Source: JAJEEA01 sp965243615
GTDB taxonomy: Bacteria > Acidobacteriota > Vicinamibacteria > Vicinamibacterales > UBA8438
DNA length: 64,000 nt
Assembly: GCA_965243615.1 (NCBI GenBank)
Contig: CBDEVO010000003.1
Coordinates: 4,216,001-4,280,000, forward strand
Direction of reading: 5' to 3'
Shown piece by piece: positions 1-10,457 of the stretch. A model generated the notes under the pieces. The model saw only the letters and a program-made list of their open reading frames with translations. It was not told the origin of the DNA and searched no databases. Numbering within the stretch: position 1 is the stretch's first letter; the number at the start of each line of letters is the position of its first letter. The position numbers and the translations under genes are program-made.

Positions 1-1114
1 CCCCGCGCGGGGGCGAGGGATCGAGGACCGTGCCCCCGGCGATGGTCAGCGGGGGCGAGTACGCGCGCAGGATGAAGCGATCTCCCCGCGTCAGCACCGC
101 CGCCCCCTCGAGGCGCAGCCGCGCGAACGCGCGCCCTCCCGGCGGCAGGGCATCGGGGGCGTCGCTCTCCGCGACCGCGCCGGACAGGCCCGGCCCGAGC
201 GCCACCCGCCCGAGCACCTCGCACGTGCCGTGATGGAACCGCACCCGCGCGCCGTGCCGCAGACGCCGCGCCGACGGCAGGAGATCGAGCACCGCGTCGA
301 CGCACCGCGTCGCCTCGAAGCTGCCGGGGGTGACCGCGGTCTCTCCCCGCGCCACCCCCGCCGCGCCCGCGCCGGAGAGGTTGACGGCGACGCGCTGGCC
401 GGCCGCGGCGCCCGACTGGATCGCGCCATGGACCTGGAGCCCCCGGACCTTCACGTCGAGGCCGGCCGGAAGCACCGTCAACGTGTCGTCGACCGCCATC
501 CGGCCCGAAACCAGGGTCCCGGTGACGACGGTGCCGAAGCCCCGGACCGTGAACGCCCGATCGATGGGCAGGCGGGCCGCGCCGGCGGGAGCCCGCCCGA
601 CGTTCCCGGCCGCCATCGCCAGCAGCGCCGAGCGCACCTCCTCCACGCCCTCGCCGGTCCGCGCGGAGACGGGGACGACGGGCATGCCCTCGAGCGGCGA
701 CCCCGCCAGCAGATCGGCCGTCTCGAGCTCGACCAGCTCGACCGTCTCCCGGTCGACGAGGTCCACCTTGGTGAGGGCCACGATGCCGCTCGTGACCCCC
801 AGCAGGCAGCAGATGTCGAAATGCTCGCGCGTCTGCGGCATGACCGACTCGTCGGCGGCGATGACGAGGAGCACGCCGTCGATGCCGCTCGCGCCGGCCA
901 GCATGTTCTTGACGAAGCGTTCGTGGCCGGGCACGTCCACGAACGCCAGCCGGGTGTCGCCGTCGCTCCAGTGCGCGAATCCGAGATCGATGGTGATCCC
1001 GCGCGCCTTCTCCTCCTTCAGCCGATCCGGATCGGTGCCGGTCAGGGCCCTGACGAGAGCGCTCTTGCCGTGGTCGATATGGCCGGCGGTGCCGACGACG
1101 ACGTGGCGCGTCAT
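1..1114 (-). CDS. selB: Selenocysteine-specific elongation factor SelB, N-terminal part (cut by window edge)
   Basis: SelB is the EF-Tu-like GTPase that carries selenocysteyl-tRNA to UGA codons marked by a SECIS hairpin. The minus strand reads ATG at 1114 and stays open to base 1, giving about 371 residues. Visible GTPase motifs are G1 GTAGHIDHGKS (residues 8-18), the switch region KEEKARGITIDLGFA, G3 DVPGHE and G4 TKVD, followed by translation-factor beta-barrel domains (RAFTVRGFGTVVTGTL). The early GITIDLGFA motif is typical of SelB rather than EF-Tu. The C-terminal winged helices lie outside the window. The ATG comes 4 nt after the rnr stop, so translational coupling is likely. Presence implies a selenocysteine system; selA, selC and selD are not seen here. 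Confidence 0.95.
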   Translation of the reverse strand, partial: MTRHVVVGTAGHIDHGKSALVRALTGTDPDRLKEEKARGITIDLGFAHWSDGDTRLAFVDVPGHERFVKNMLAGASGIDGVLLVIAADESVMPQTREHFDICCLLGVTSGIVALTKVDLVDRETVELVELETADLLAGSPLEGMPVVPVSARTGEGVEEVRSALLAMAAGNVGRAPAGAARLPIDRAFTVRGFGTVVTGTLVSGRMAVDDTLTVLPAGLDVKVRGLQVHGAIQSGAAAGQRVAVNLSGAGAAGVARGETAVTPGSFEATRCVDAVLDLLPSARRLRHGARVRFHHGTCEVLGRVALGPGLSGAVAESDAPDALPPGGRAFARLRLEGAAVLTRGDRFILRAYSPPLTIAGGTVLDPSPPRG

Positions 1115-1118
1115 GGCG

Positions 1119-3383
1119 TCAGCCCCGCCCCCGGGCACGTCGCGACGAGCGCCCCCCCCGGGGCTTCGATGACCGCCGCTCGCGCGTCGCGCGCCCGCGG
1201 CGCGGCCCGCGGCTCCGCTCCGAGGCGCGGACCGCGTCGAGAATCTCCACCACGCCGAGGTCGATCTGCCGCCGCGCGGGGTCTGCGCGCATCACCTGCA
1301 CGGCAAGGCGATCGCCCAACCGGTAGACCTTGCCGGTGGTCTCGCCGCAGAGCGCGTGATCGGACTCCACGAACCGGTAGTGGTCGTCGGCCATCGCGGA
1401 GACGTGCACCAACCCTTCGACGAAGTGCTCGATCAGCTCGACGAAGAGCCCGAAGCGGGTCACCCCGACGACATGGCCGGTGAACTCGTCTCCGACCTTG
1501 TCCGCCATGAAGCGGACCTTCTTCCACTGGACGATCTCGCGCTCGGCGTCCTCGGCCCGCCGTTCCATGGCCGAGGCGTGCCGCGCGCTCTCTGGCAGCT
1601 CGTCGGCGAGGTCGGCAGCCCGCTCCCCCGGAATCGGGCCCCGCCGCGACTCCCGCAGCAGGCGGTGGACGACGAGGTCCGGGTAGCGGCGGATCGGGGA
1701 CGTGAAGTGGGTGTAGACCTCCGACGCCAGACCGAAGTGCCCGATGTTGACGGCGTCGTAGTGCGCCTTCTGCATGGTCCGCAGCATGAGCAGGGCCACC
1801 GGCCGCTCCACCGGCGCGCCGGCCAGCCGCGCCAGCAGGCGCTGGAAGTGCCGCGGCTGCGCCCCGCCCGGAGGTGCGCCGAGTCGGTACCCGAGGGTCG
1901 ACGCGAAGTCGTCGAATTCCGCGACCTTCGCCGGATCCGGCGGCTCGTGGACGCGGAAGAGCGCCGCCACGCCGCGCGCCTCCAGGTGCCCGGCCACCGT
2001 CTCGTTGGCGATCAGCATGAACTCCTCGATGGTGCGGTGCGCCACGTTCCGTTCGGCCGCCACGATGCCCTCGACGGCGCCCGCCTCGTCGAGGACGAGG
2101 CGGGTCTCCCGCAGGTCGAAGTCCAGCGAGCCCCGCTCCTTCCGGCGGGCGGCGAGCCTCTGCGCCAACGCGTCCATCGACTCGAACATCGGCACGAGGG
2201 CCGCGTGACGTTCCCGGACAGCGGCGTCGCGCGCCGTCAGAATCGCGTCCACGTCAGCGTAGGTCATTCTCGCATCGGAACGGATCACGCCGTCGTGCAA
2301 CTCGTACCGCTCCACGCGGCCCCGGTCGTCGACGTCCATCAGGCAGGACTGAACGAGCCGGTCCACCCCCGGATTCAGGCTGCACAGCCCGGTGGCCAGC
2401 CCGGCCGGAAACATGTGGATGGCCCGTTCCGGAAAGTACACCGACGTGCCCCGCCGACGCGCCGACTCGTCGAGCGCGCTCCCCTCCGCCACGTAGTGGG
2501 CGACGTCGGCGACGTGCACGCCGAGCCGCCGGCGGCCGCCGGGCAGTCTCTCGAGGGTGACGGCGTCGTCGAAGTCGCGTGCCGTCTCCCCGTCTATGGT
2601 GACCGTCGGCAACCCCCGAAAATCGGTGCGCCCCTCCAGATCCGCCGGTGCGACCGCGTCCCCCAGACGGGCCGCTTCCGCCGCCGCGGCGGGATCCTCG
2701 CCGTCCGGCAGCCGGTGCTTCCGGATGACGATGGCGGTGTCGACCCCCGGATCGTCCAGCCGGCCGAGCACCTCAACGAGGCGTCCGACCGGGCCGCGCC
2801 CCTGCGCCGGCCACCGCTCGACGGCGGCCACGACCATCTGCCCCGCCTCCGCCTCGATGCTCCCGCCGGCCGGGATCCGCAGGTCCATGCTCACCCGTTC
2901 GTCGAACGGGACCACGACCCCCGCGCCGGCGTCGTCGACCTCGTAGCGGCCCACGACGTCCGCGTTCGCGCGTTCCAGCACCTCGACGACGCGGCCCTCC
3001 GCGCGGCCGCCGGCCCGCTCCACCCGCACCGTCACCCGATCGCCGTGCAGCGCCTCGCCGAGATCGACCCCGGCCACGTAGACGTCGTCGCCCCCGTGGT
3101 CGGGGCTGACGAACCCGAAGCCGCGGGGGTTGACGGCGAGGCGGCCCGCCACCAGGTCCATGCGGTCCGCGAGGCCGTAGCGGTTTCCGCGGATGCGGAC
3201 GAGGTCGCCGGCGTCGACGAGCCGGGCAATCTGCCGGCGGAACCCGTAGCGTTCGCTCCGCGCGATCTTGAGCACGCGCATCAACTCCCGGATCGTGGCC
3301 GGATGGCGCACCCGGTCGCGGATGCCGCCGAGAAGTACGGAGGCCTCCCCCGCCTTCCGCTCTGTCGTGTCCCTCATCGTCAT
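1119..3383 (-). CDS. rnr: Ribonuclease R (RNB-family 3'-5' exoribonuclease)
   Basis: A processive 3'-5' exoribonuclease that degrades structured RNA, 754 aa from ATG at 3383; a second ATG two codons later is equally possible. Order of domains: N-terminal winged helix (about 15-75), cold-shock domain (NPRGFGFVSPDHGGDDVYV), a second OB region, the RNB catalytic domain with its acidic cluster (TARDFDDAVTL) and the conserved FTSPIRRYPDLVVHR stretch, a C-terminal S1 domain (GVTRFGLFVEL) and an Arg/Lys-rich tail, as usual for RNase R. Length fits the family. It lies 26 bp after the glycerate kinase gene and 4 nt before selB, so it is probably the third gene of a four-gene operon. Confidence 0.97.
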   Translation of the reverse strand: MTMRDTTERKAGEASVLLGGIRDRVRHPATIRELMRVLKIARSERYGFRRQIARLVDAGDLVRIRGNRYGLADRMDLVAGRLAVNPRGFGFVSPDHGGDDVYVAGVDLGEALHGDRVTVRVERAGGRAEGRVVEVLERANADVVGRYEVDDAGAGVVVPFDERVSMDLRIPAGGSIEAEAGQMVVAAVERWPAQGRGPVGRLVEVLGRLDDPGVDTAIVIRKHRLPDGEDPAAAAEAARLGDAVAPADLEGRTDFRGLPTVTIDGETARDFDDAVTLERLPGGRRRLGVHVADVAHYVAEGSALDESARRRGTSVYFPERAIHMFPAGLATGLCSLNPGVDRLVQSCLMDVDDRGRVERYELHDGVIRSDARMTYADVDAILTARDAAVRERHAALVPMFESMDALAQRLAARRKERGSLDFDLRETRLVLDEAGAVEGIVAAERNVAHRTIEEFMLIANETVAGHLEARGVAALFRVHEPPDPAKVAEFDDFASTLGYRLGAPPGGAQPRHFQRLLARLAGAPVERPVALLMLRTMQKAHYDAVNIGHFGLASEVYTHFTSPIRRYPDLVVHRLLRESRRGPIPGERAADLADELPESARHASAMERRAEDAEREIVQWKKVRFMADKVGDEFTGHVVGVTRFGLFVELIEHFVEGLVHVSAMADDHYRFVESDHALCGETTGKVYRLGDRLAVQVMRADPARRQIDLGVVEILDAVRASERSRGPRRGRATRERRSSKPRGGRSSRRARGRG

Positions 3384-3409
3384 GTTTCGTCTCGCGCCAG
3401 AGTAATCCG

Positions 3410-4810
3410 TCAACGCAACCGCGAGGTCGCGCCGGGAGCACGGCCGCGGAAGTGCGGCGCGGGCGGAGCCTCCAGCGGGACGGTCACGTCCGGCGGCCGC
3501 ACCATCACCACCTGGATGTCTCCGACGTTGGTGCCGGTCGGCCCGGTGCGCACGAGATCGCCGAGCCGATCGAAGTACGCGTAGGCGTCGTTCTCGGCCA
3601 GGTAGGCCGCGGGCGGGTCCAGACGCAGGGCCCGGGCACGGAGAGGGGTCTCCGGGTCGACGATGGCCCCGGCCGCGTCGGTGGGACCGTCGACGCCGTC
3701 GGTACCGACGCTCGCCAGCACCGCCGCGCGTCCCAGCCCGCCCATCTCTTCCACCGCCGCCAGCGCCAGCTCCTGGTTGCGGCCGCCGCGCCCGGCCCCG
3801 GTCACCGTGACCGTGGTCTCGCCGGACGAGAGGACGCACCATGGCCCGGCCGGCGCCCCGGCCGCCCCGACGGCGCGGACCGGATGTGCCACCCCGGCGA
3901 TCCGGGCCTCGCCGACGACGGGCTCGTCGATCCGGGTCACGACGTAGCCGAGGCAACGCGCCACCTCGGCCGCCCCGGACATCGCGTCGCGCCGGCCCCC
4001 GATGACCCGGTACATCGCGCGCTCCGCGTCCGGCGGCGCCTTCAACGTCTCCGGAACGAGACCGTCCCGCCCCCGCTCGAGAAGCCGGCGCACCCGGACC
4101 GGCACGCGCGGCCGTATCGCCGGGCGCTCGACGATGGCCAGCGCCTCGGCGAACCGGGTGGCGTCGCGCACCGTGGGCCCCGAGCCGATCACGCCGGGAT
4201 CGTCCTCGACGGGAAGGACCACGTCCGAGATCGCCAGCGTCAGCACGCGTCCCTGCGTCGCCTGGGCCAGACGCCCCCCTTTCACCCCCGAGAGGTGCTT
4301 GCGGACGCAGTTGAGCTCGTGAATCGGCACCCCCGCTTCGAGAAGCACGCGGGTCGTCGCAATCTTCTCGGCGAGGCTGAGCCCGGCCGCCGGGCTGGAC
4401 AGGAGCGCGGACGCGCCGCCCGAGAGCAGCACCACGAGGCAGCCCGAGGCCGGCGCGCCGGCCGCGCAACTCAGCGCCTCGCGCCCCGCCTGCACGCTGC
4501 CCGCGTCGGGCGTCGGGTGACCGCCGCGGTGCCAGGCAACCGCCTCCGACGATGACGCGGCCCCCGGTCCCACCGCGACGCCGCGGCGGATCGGCCGGTC
4601 CACGGCGGCCCTGAAGCCCTCGAGCATCCCCGCCGCCGCCTTGCCGGCGGCCACGAGGCTCAGGGGGCCGCGCTCGACGAACGATCGCACCGCCGGATCG
4701 GCGAGGGCGGTGCGGACGAGGCGCGCCGGGTCTACCGCGGCGAGCGCGGCACGGACGACATCGAGGGCGTGTTGGCGAACCAGCGACAGCGACCGGGATG
4801 GAGATGTCAG
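3410..4810 (-). CDS. Glycerate 2-kinase / MOFRL-family protein
   Basis: MOFRL-family (TtuD/GckA-type) glycerate kinase, phosphorylating D-glycerate in serine or glyoxylate metabolism. The N-terminal DUF4147 domain shows the LSGGASALLSSP motif and NCVRKHLSGVKGGRLA; the C-terminal MOFRL domain shows GTDGVDGPTDAAGA and PTGTNVGDIQ. The only standard start in frame is GTG at 4690 (426 aa), but the frame upstream encodes the expected N-terminal helix (QHALDVVRAALAAVDPARLV) and remains open. I therefore place the likely start near CTG 4810, 7 nt after the upstream stop; this start is uncertain because CTG is rare and no clear ribosome site precedes it. Older annotations call this family hydroxypyruvate reductase. 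Confidence 0.88.
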   Translation of the reverse strand: MTSPSRSLSLVRQHALDVVRAALAAVDPARLVRTALADPAVRSFVERGPLSLVAAGKAAAGMLEGFRAAVDRPIRRGVAVGPGAASSSEAVAWHRGGHPTPDAGSVQAGREALSCAAGAPASGCLVVLLSGGASALLSSPAAGLSLAEKIATTRVLLEAGVPIHELNCVRKHLSGVKGGRLAQATQGRVLTLAISDVVLPVEDDPGVIGSGPTVRDATRFAEALAIVERPAIRPRVPVRVRRLLERGRDGLVPETLKAPPDAERAMYRVIGGRRDAMSGAAEVARCLGYVVTRIDEPVVGEARIAGVAHPVRAVGAAGAPAGPWCVLSSGETTVTVTGAGRGGRNQELALAAVEEMGGLGRAAVLASVGTDGVDGPTDAAGAIVDPETPLRARALRLDPPAAYLAENDAYAYFDRLGDLVRTGPTGTNVGDIQVVMVRPPDVTVPLEAPPAPHFRGRAPGATSRLR

Positions 4811-4817
4811 GAGGAAA

Positions 4818-5138
4818 TCAGTGAGTGACGGGGGGATCCGACCACGCCGACAGCTTCGTCACGCCGTCGAACGAGCGCAGCAGATTGCTGACCACCCGGT
4901 CGACGTCGGCGCCTCCCGTGGCGCAGAGCTCATCGACGCGGGCCATGACGTGGCAGAGCGCGGCCTCCATCTCGCTGATGGTGCACTCCGAGTAGGCGTC
5001 CCGCAGGCGCCGGAGGCAATCGCGGTGCTTCAGGAACTCTTCACGGTAGAACTCGGTGCGGATGTTGTCGAACGCGAGAGACTCCCGTGGGCGCAGGTCC
5101 ACGAGGAGGCCGGCGAGAGCAGGATCTGGCCGCAACAT
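4818..5138 (-). CDS. Hypothetical protein, 106 aa
   Basis: I do not recognise this protein. It is an acidic, mostly helical, soluble polypeptide with no signal peptide and no membrane segment, and with two Cys in the middle (SECTISEMEAALCHVM) and another in ELCATGG. Reasons to believe it: a near-consensus promoter at 5154-5183 sits just upstream, ATG 5138 is only about 10 nt from the predicted transcription start, and the gene leads a tight operon with glycerate kinase, rnr and selB. Codon usage matches its neighbours. The function is unknown; the helical content would suit a small adaptor or regulatory protein, but nothing here shows that. Confidence 0.6.
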   Translation of the reverse strand: MLRPDPALAGLLVDLRPRESLAFDNIRTEFYREEFLKHRDCLRRLRDAYSECTISEMEAALCHVMARVDELCATGGADVDRVVSNLLRSFDGVTKLSAWSDPPVTH

Positions 5139-5153
5139 GAATGACGTGGGTCC

Positions 5154-5183
5154 AGTCTATGCCCGAACGTCCGGCGCTGTCAA
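5154..5183 (-). promoter_or_regulatory. Sigma-70-type promoter for the 106-aa ORF/glycerate kinase/rnr/selB operon
   Basis: On the minus strand a perfect -35 TTGACA (5178-5183) is followed after 18 nt by -10 TAGACT (5154-5159). The predicted transcription start falls near 5147, about 9 nt from the ATG at 5138, so the message would be almost leaderless. Confidence 0.6.
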
Positions 5184-5255
5184 CGCGCCGGGCGCGGTGC
5201 CCGGCGGCGGCGGACCACCGCGAGGGTGGCGCCTCACGCGTCGCAGCCCGGAGAG

Positions 5256-5310
5256 CGTCGCCTTCGGCTCCGCCCGCCGCCCAACCAACCCTGCCAGGCG
5301 TCTGCACCGT

Positions 5311-5330
<20 letters not shown>
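5256..5330. repeat. Dispersed palindromic intergenic repeat, copy 1 (gatB 3' end)
   Basis: Starts with the core CGTCGCCTTCGGCTCCGC, continues with CCAACCAACCCT, and ends in a long hairpin: CCAGG-c-GTCTGC (5294-5305) pairs with GCAGAC-t-CCTGG (5318-5329). The gatB stop codon lies inside the hairpin. Related copies are at 32417-32600, 58573-58679 and 62862-62916. No T-run follows, so it is not a classical terminator, though it may act as one or protect the mRNA 3' end. Confidence 0.65.
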
Positions 5331-6770
<1,440 letters not shown>

Positions 6771-6771
<1 letters not shown>

Positions 6772-8399
6772 TACCCCGCAAGCTCCTGGCGGCCGACCGG
6801 CACCCCGCTCGCGGGGCCGGCCGCAGCCACCTCGCCCGAGACGTCGCCGGCGAACCGATGGAAGTTCTCGGCGAACATGCCGGCCAGCCGGCCAGCCTGC
6901 GCGTCGTAGTCGGCCGCGTTCGCCCAGGTGCGCCGGGGTTCCAGCACCTCCGACGGGACGCCCGGGCAGGCGAGCGGCACGTCGAACTTGAAGACCGGGT
7001 CGGGCGCCGTCGGCACGTCGTTCAGGCCTCCGGACAGCACCGCGGCGATCAGGGCCCGGGTGTGCGCGATCGGCATGCGCCTGCCCACCCCGAAGGCCCC
7101 CCCCGTCCATCCAGTGTTGACGAGCCAGGCCCGGGTGGGGTGCCGGGCCAGCCGCTCGCCGAGGAGCTCGGCGTAGGTGGTCGCCGGCGACACCATGAAC
7201 GGGGCCCCGAAACAGGTGCTGAACGTGGCCGTCGGCTCCGTCACCCCGCGTTCCGTCCCCGCCACCTTGGCCGTATAGCCCGAGAGGAAGTGGTACATCG
7301 CGGCCGCCGGCGACAGGCGCGCGATCGGCGGCAGCACGCCGAAGGCGTCGGCGGTGAGCATGATCACGTGGCTCGGATGCCCCCCCCGGAGCGAAGGCAC
7401 GTACGAGTCGATGGCCGCGAGGGGGTACGCCCCGCGGGTATTCTCGGTGACCGAGTCGTCGTCCAGATCCAACTGGCGGGTCACCGGATCGATGGTCACG
7501 TTCTCGAGCACCGTCGCGAACCGCCTCGTCGTGGCGTAAATCTGCGGTTCGGCCTCGGCCGAGAGCCGGATCATCTTCGCGTAGCACCCGCCCTCGAAGT
7601 TGAAGACCCCGCGATCGCTCCACCCGTGCTCGTCGTCCCCGATGAGGTGCCGGGCGGGGTCACTCGACAGCGTCGTCTTGCCGGTCCCCGACAGACCGAA
7701 GAAGACGGCCAGGTCGCCCGCGGACCCGACGTTCGCGGCGCAGTGCATGGGCAGCACGCGCCGCAACGGCAGCAGGTAGTTCATCACCGCGAACACCGAC
7801 TTCTTGATCTCGCCGGCGTAGCTCGTGCCGCCTATCAGCACGAGACGCTTCGCGAGGTTCAACAGGATGAACACGTCGGAGTTGGTCCCGTGGATCCGGG
7901 GATCCGCCTGGCAGGAAGCCGCATTGATCACGGTGAGCTCGGGGACGTGGTCGGCGAGCCTCGTACGGTCCGACTCGGTGATGAGCAGGTGACGCGCGAA
8001 CAGCGCGTGCCAGGCCTTCTCGGTCACCACCCGCACCGGGAGGCGATAGGCGGGGTCCGCCCCCGCGTAGCAGTCCTGCACGAACAGGTCACGGCCGCGC
8101 AGGTGCTCGACGACCGCCTGGTGGACGGCGTCGAACCGGTCGGGCGCCATCGGACGGTTGACGTCGCCCCAGGCGATGCGGCCCGAGCTCGACGGCTCGT
8201 CCACGAGGAACCGATCGCGCGGAGAACGCCCGGTGTGGGGGCCGGTGCGACAGACCAGCGGTCCCGACGTGGCCACCGTGCCCTCGCGGCGCGCCACCGC
8301 TTCCTCGTAGAGCGCAGCCGTGGACAGGTTCCAGAAGACCGATGCCGGGTCGACGATTCCGACAGACTCCAACCGCTGGTCAGCACTCACGTTCGACAT
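6771..8399 (-). CDS. pckA: Phosphoenolpyruvate carboxykinase (ATP)
   Basis: Catalyses oxaloacetate + ATP to phosphoenolpyruvate + CO2 + ADP, the first committed step of gluconeogenesis. 542 aa from ATG 8399 (MSNVSADQRLE), preceded by GGAG about 12 nt upstream. Diagnostic motifs: HTGRSPRDRF near the N-terminus, GGTSYAGEIKKSVF, the P-loop GLSGTGKTTLSSDP, and FEGGCYAKMI, all typical of the ATP-dependent enzyme and not the GTP enzyme. Upstream codons in the same frame back to 8684 have no family similarity and are treated as leader. A strong promoter lies about 330 nt upstream, leaving an unusually long 5' leader. The stop overlaps the gatB start by one base. Confidence 0.97.
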
Positions 8400-8731
8400 C
8401 CGCCCTGCTTCTCCAACGCCGCACGCCCGGCAGGCGCCCGCGTGCCCGGCGCTCCCCGCCCATCCGCCGCGGGGCTTGCAAGCCGCACCCGATCCCGGCC
8501 GCGCAGACCCGGTCGTCCCGTGGCCGCGGGTAGCGGCGCACCACGCCGACCGCCGCCCCGCCCGCCCGCGAGCGAACGGAACCGGTCCCGCAATCGCGAG
8601 GCATGTCTCTCCGATGGGGCGGGAAGGACTCCACCGCAGTGAGTGAAGGCCCGCCTGGGGAGCGAAAACCAGCCATCCGGACAACCGCGCCGAGAGACGG
8701 CAGGGCCGGGGGTCGGCCCGATGCCGCGCCG

Positions 8732-8760
8732 ATTTTATTACCGGTCTCGATGGGCGTCAA
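8732..8760 (-). promoter_or_regulatory. Sigma-70-type promoter upstream of pckA
   Basis: Minus strand: -35 TTGACG (8755-8760), 17-nt spacer, -10 TAAAAT (8732-8737). This is one of the best promoter matches in the window. Transcription would start near 8725, leaving about 325 nt before the pckA ATG at 8399. Confidence 0.6.
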
Positions 8761-8878
8761 CGTGAGGCGGAGGGAGACGTGGAGAATCGCCGGTGGCGGG
8801 GCCGCGGGTTGGCGGGGCGCCCGACCGCCGACGCGCGGCGGGGACCTCACCGGGCGTTCGCAAACCGGCGTCCTGTAA

Positions 8879-8884
8879 TATAAT
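8879..8884 (+). promoter_or_regulatory. -10 box (TATAAT) upstream of the ECF sigma gene
   Basis: Perfect TATAAT within TAATATAATG. The -35 position 17 nt upstream (GTTCGC, 8856-8861) is poor, so recognition may need an activator. Transcription would begin near 8891, which coincides with a GTG codon in the sigma-factor frame. Confidence 0.45.
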
Positions 8885-8959
8885 GCCGTCGTGCGGCTTG
8901 TGACCTCGCCGACGGCCGGTAACGCGTCTGCCCTTGCGCGACAACGGCGCGGCGCGCCG

Positions 8960-9625
8960 ATGACCGCGGCGCCCGGTGGCGATCCGCCTGCCGCGATCGA
9001 GACCAGGCTGGCCGGCCAGGTCAAGCACCTCCTGGCCGCCGGGCGGCGCGAGGAGGCGGCCGAACGGTTCGGGACCATCGTCGATCGGCAGCAGCGCCGG
9101 GCCGCCCGCATCGCCTATCACTATCTCCGCGACCCCGCCGAGGTGGACGAAGTCGTCCAGGATGCGTTCCTGAAAGCGTTCACGCACCTGCCGTCGTTTC
9201 GCGAGGACCTGTTCTTCGAACTGTGGTTCACGCGCATCCTCGTCAACGCCTGTCTCGATCGGCTGAAGGCGCGGGGCCGCCGGGCGCGCTGGATCGTGTC
9301 CGCGGAGGCCCGGGAGGGCCTGCTGCCGGACGGGCCGCCGACCCGCGAGCCGTCTCCGGAAGCGGCGCTTCTGGCCAAGGAGCAGCGGGCACGACTGGAG
9401 CAGGCCATCGACGGGCTTCCGTTGCGCCAGCGCACGGCCATGATCCTGAGTCACTTCGAAGGTCGGCCGGCGCGGGAAGTGGGCGCCATCATGGGGCTCA
9501 ACGAATCGACGGTGCGCGTGCACCTCTTTCGGGCGGTACGGAAGCTGCGGGACGTGCTCGACCGGGAGAGCTGGACGCGTCGGGAGGCTGCTCCGCCCGG
9601 CCGGCGGGCGAACCGCGGGCGGTGA
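8960..9625 (+). CDS. ECF-type RNA polymerase sigma factor
   Basis: Sigma-70-family factor with region 2 (HYLRDPAEVDEVVQDAF, then ILVNACLDRLKAR) and region 4 helix-turn-helix (LPLRQRTAMILSHFEG, then GLNESTVRVHLFRAVRKL), lacking region 3, as in ECF factors of the RpoE group. ATG 8960 gives 221 aa. The frame is also open from GTG 8891 (244 aa); since a TATAAT box predicts transcription from about 8891, that longer form would be leaderless. The next gene 48 bp downstream encodes a zinc-binding membrane protein with one transmembrane segment, the usual cognate anti-sigma arrangement. The inducing signal cannot be read from the sequence. Confidence 0.9.
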   Translation: MTAAPGGDPPAAIETRLAGQVKHLLAAGRREEAAERFGTIVDRQQRRAARIAYHYLRDPAEVDEVVQDAFLKAFTHLPSFREDLFFELWFTRILVNACLDRLKARGRRARWIVSAEAREGLLPDGPPTREPSPEAALLAKEQRARLEQAIDGLPLRQRTAMILSHFEGRPAREVGAIMGLNESTVRVHLFRAVRKLRDVLDRESWTRREAAPPGRRANRGR

Positions 9626-9673
9626 AAGGGGCCGCGGCGATCGGACCCGACCGCGGCGGGTGACTCGAGAAGA

Positions 9674-10402
9674 ATGACTGCCCTCCTGCGACGTTGGCGC
9701 ACCCGCACCGACCGCGGGCATCCCTCCGAGGAACACCTCCTCGAGACGGTGCTCGGCGCCGGCGACACCGCCGTCGCCATGTCGACCGCCCGACACCTCC
9801 GCGAGTGTGCCCGCTGCACGCACCGGGCCCGGGAGCTGCGGAGACTCCTCGACACGGTGGCGGACGGCGCGAGCGCGTCGTTCGACGAGGCCTTCCCGCC
9901 CGACCGGCTCCAGGCCCAGCGAGCGCGCATCGACCATCGTCTGGCCGGTGTCGTCGGCGCCGTCGAGCGGGCCCGGGTCCTCTCGTTCCCGTTCCGCCGC
10001 GCTCCCGAGCGCCGCCGGGACCTTCGTCCCAGCCGATGGGCCGTGGCCGCCACCGCCGCCGGACTGGCCCTGGGGATTGTCGCCGGGCAGCTCGTGGACC
10101 TCAATTGGGGGCCCGCGACGATGCCGAGCCTCGGTCCGGGTTCCGGGGTCGTCCGCGAAGCACCTGCCGCGCCCGGCGTGAACGCCACGCTCGACATGAC
10201 CGGCACCATCGAGCTTCCTCCCGCGTCCAGCGCTGACGCCGCCCGCAGGCCGCTCTCCCTGAGCGAGTTCGAGCAGGTCATGGCCGAGGCGGCGTTGCTC
10301 GACGCCCTCGACGTCGCCACCATCAGCCTTCCCGTGACGGAGCTCGCATCCATCGATGCGCTCACGCCGCGCGTGCCCGACCTCGCCGCCGCCGCCCCAT
10401 GA
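9674..10402 (+). CDS. Putative zinc-finger anti-sigma factor, membrane-bound
   Basis: 242 aa. The N-terminal region carries H-x3-C-x2-C (HLRECARC, about residues 41-48), the ZAS/zf-HC2 zinc-binding motif of anti-sigma factors. A single membrane helix follows near residues 119-138 (WAVAATAAGLALGIVAGQLV), then a roughly 100-residue periplasmic tail with no known domain. Gene order immediately behind an ECF sigma gene supports the role: hold the sigma factor at the inner membrane until a periplasmic signal releases it. The start ATG 9674 follows GAGAAGA. Overall sequence is poorly conserved, as usual in this family, so assignment rests on the motif, topology and context. Confidence 0.8.
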   Translation: MTALLRRWRTRTDRGHPSEEHLLETVLGAGDTAVAMSTARHLRECARCTHRARELRRLLDTVADGASASFDEAFPPDRLQAQRARIDHRLAGVVGAVERARVLSFPFRRAPERRRDLRPSRWAVAATAAGLALGIVAGQLVDLNWGPATMPSLGPGSGVVREAPAAPGVNATLDMTGTIELPPASSADAARRPLSLSEFEQVMAEAALLDALDVATISLPVTELASIDALTPRVPDLAAAAP

Positions 10403-10457
10403 TGCGCGGGAGCCGTCGCGGGGCGAAGCCGTCGCGCCGGAAGGCGCGCCGCCGGAC

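Larger units (their letters stand above)
8400..8890. other. Divergent intergenic region between pckA and the sigma factor gene
   Basis: 491 bp without a convincing gene. It holds the pckA promoter (8732-8760, minus) and the -10 box of the sigma-factor gene (8879-8884, plus). The roughly 325-nt stretch between the pckA promoter and its start codon is very GC-rich; small frames through it have biased composition and no recognisable domain. It could be an untranslated regulatory leader. Confidence 0.6.

Noticed and set aside
1119..4469. 1116-codon minus-strand open frame covering rnr and most of the glycerate kinase region
   Set aside because: Only codons from 3383 down encode RNase R; upstream codons are an Arg/Gly-rich shadow of the glycerate kinase gene.
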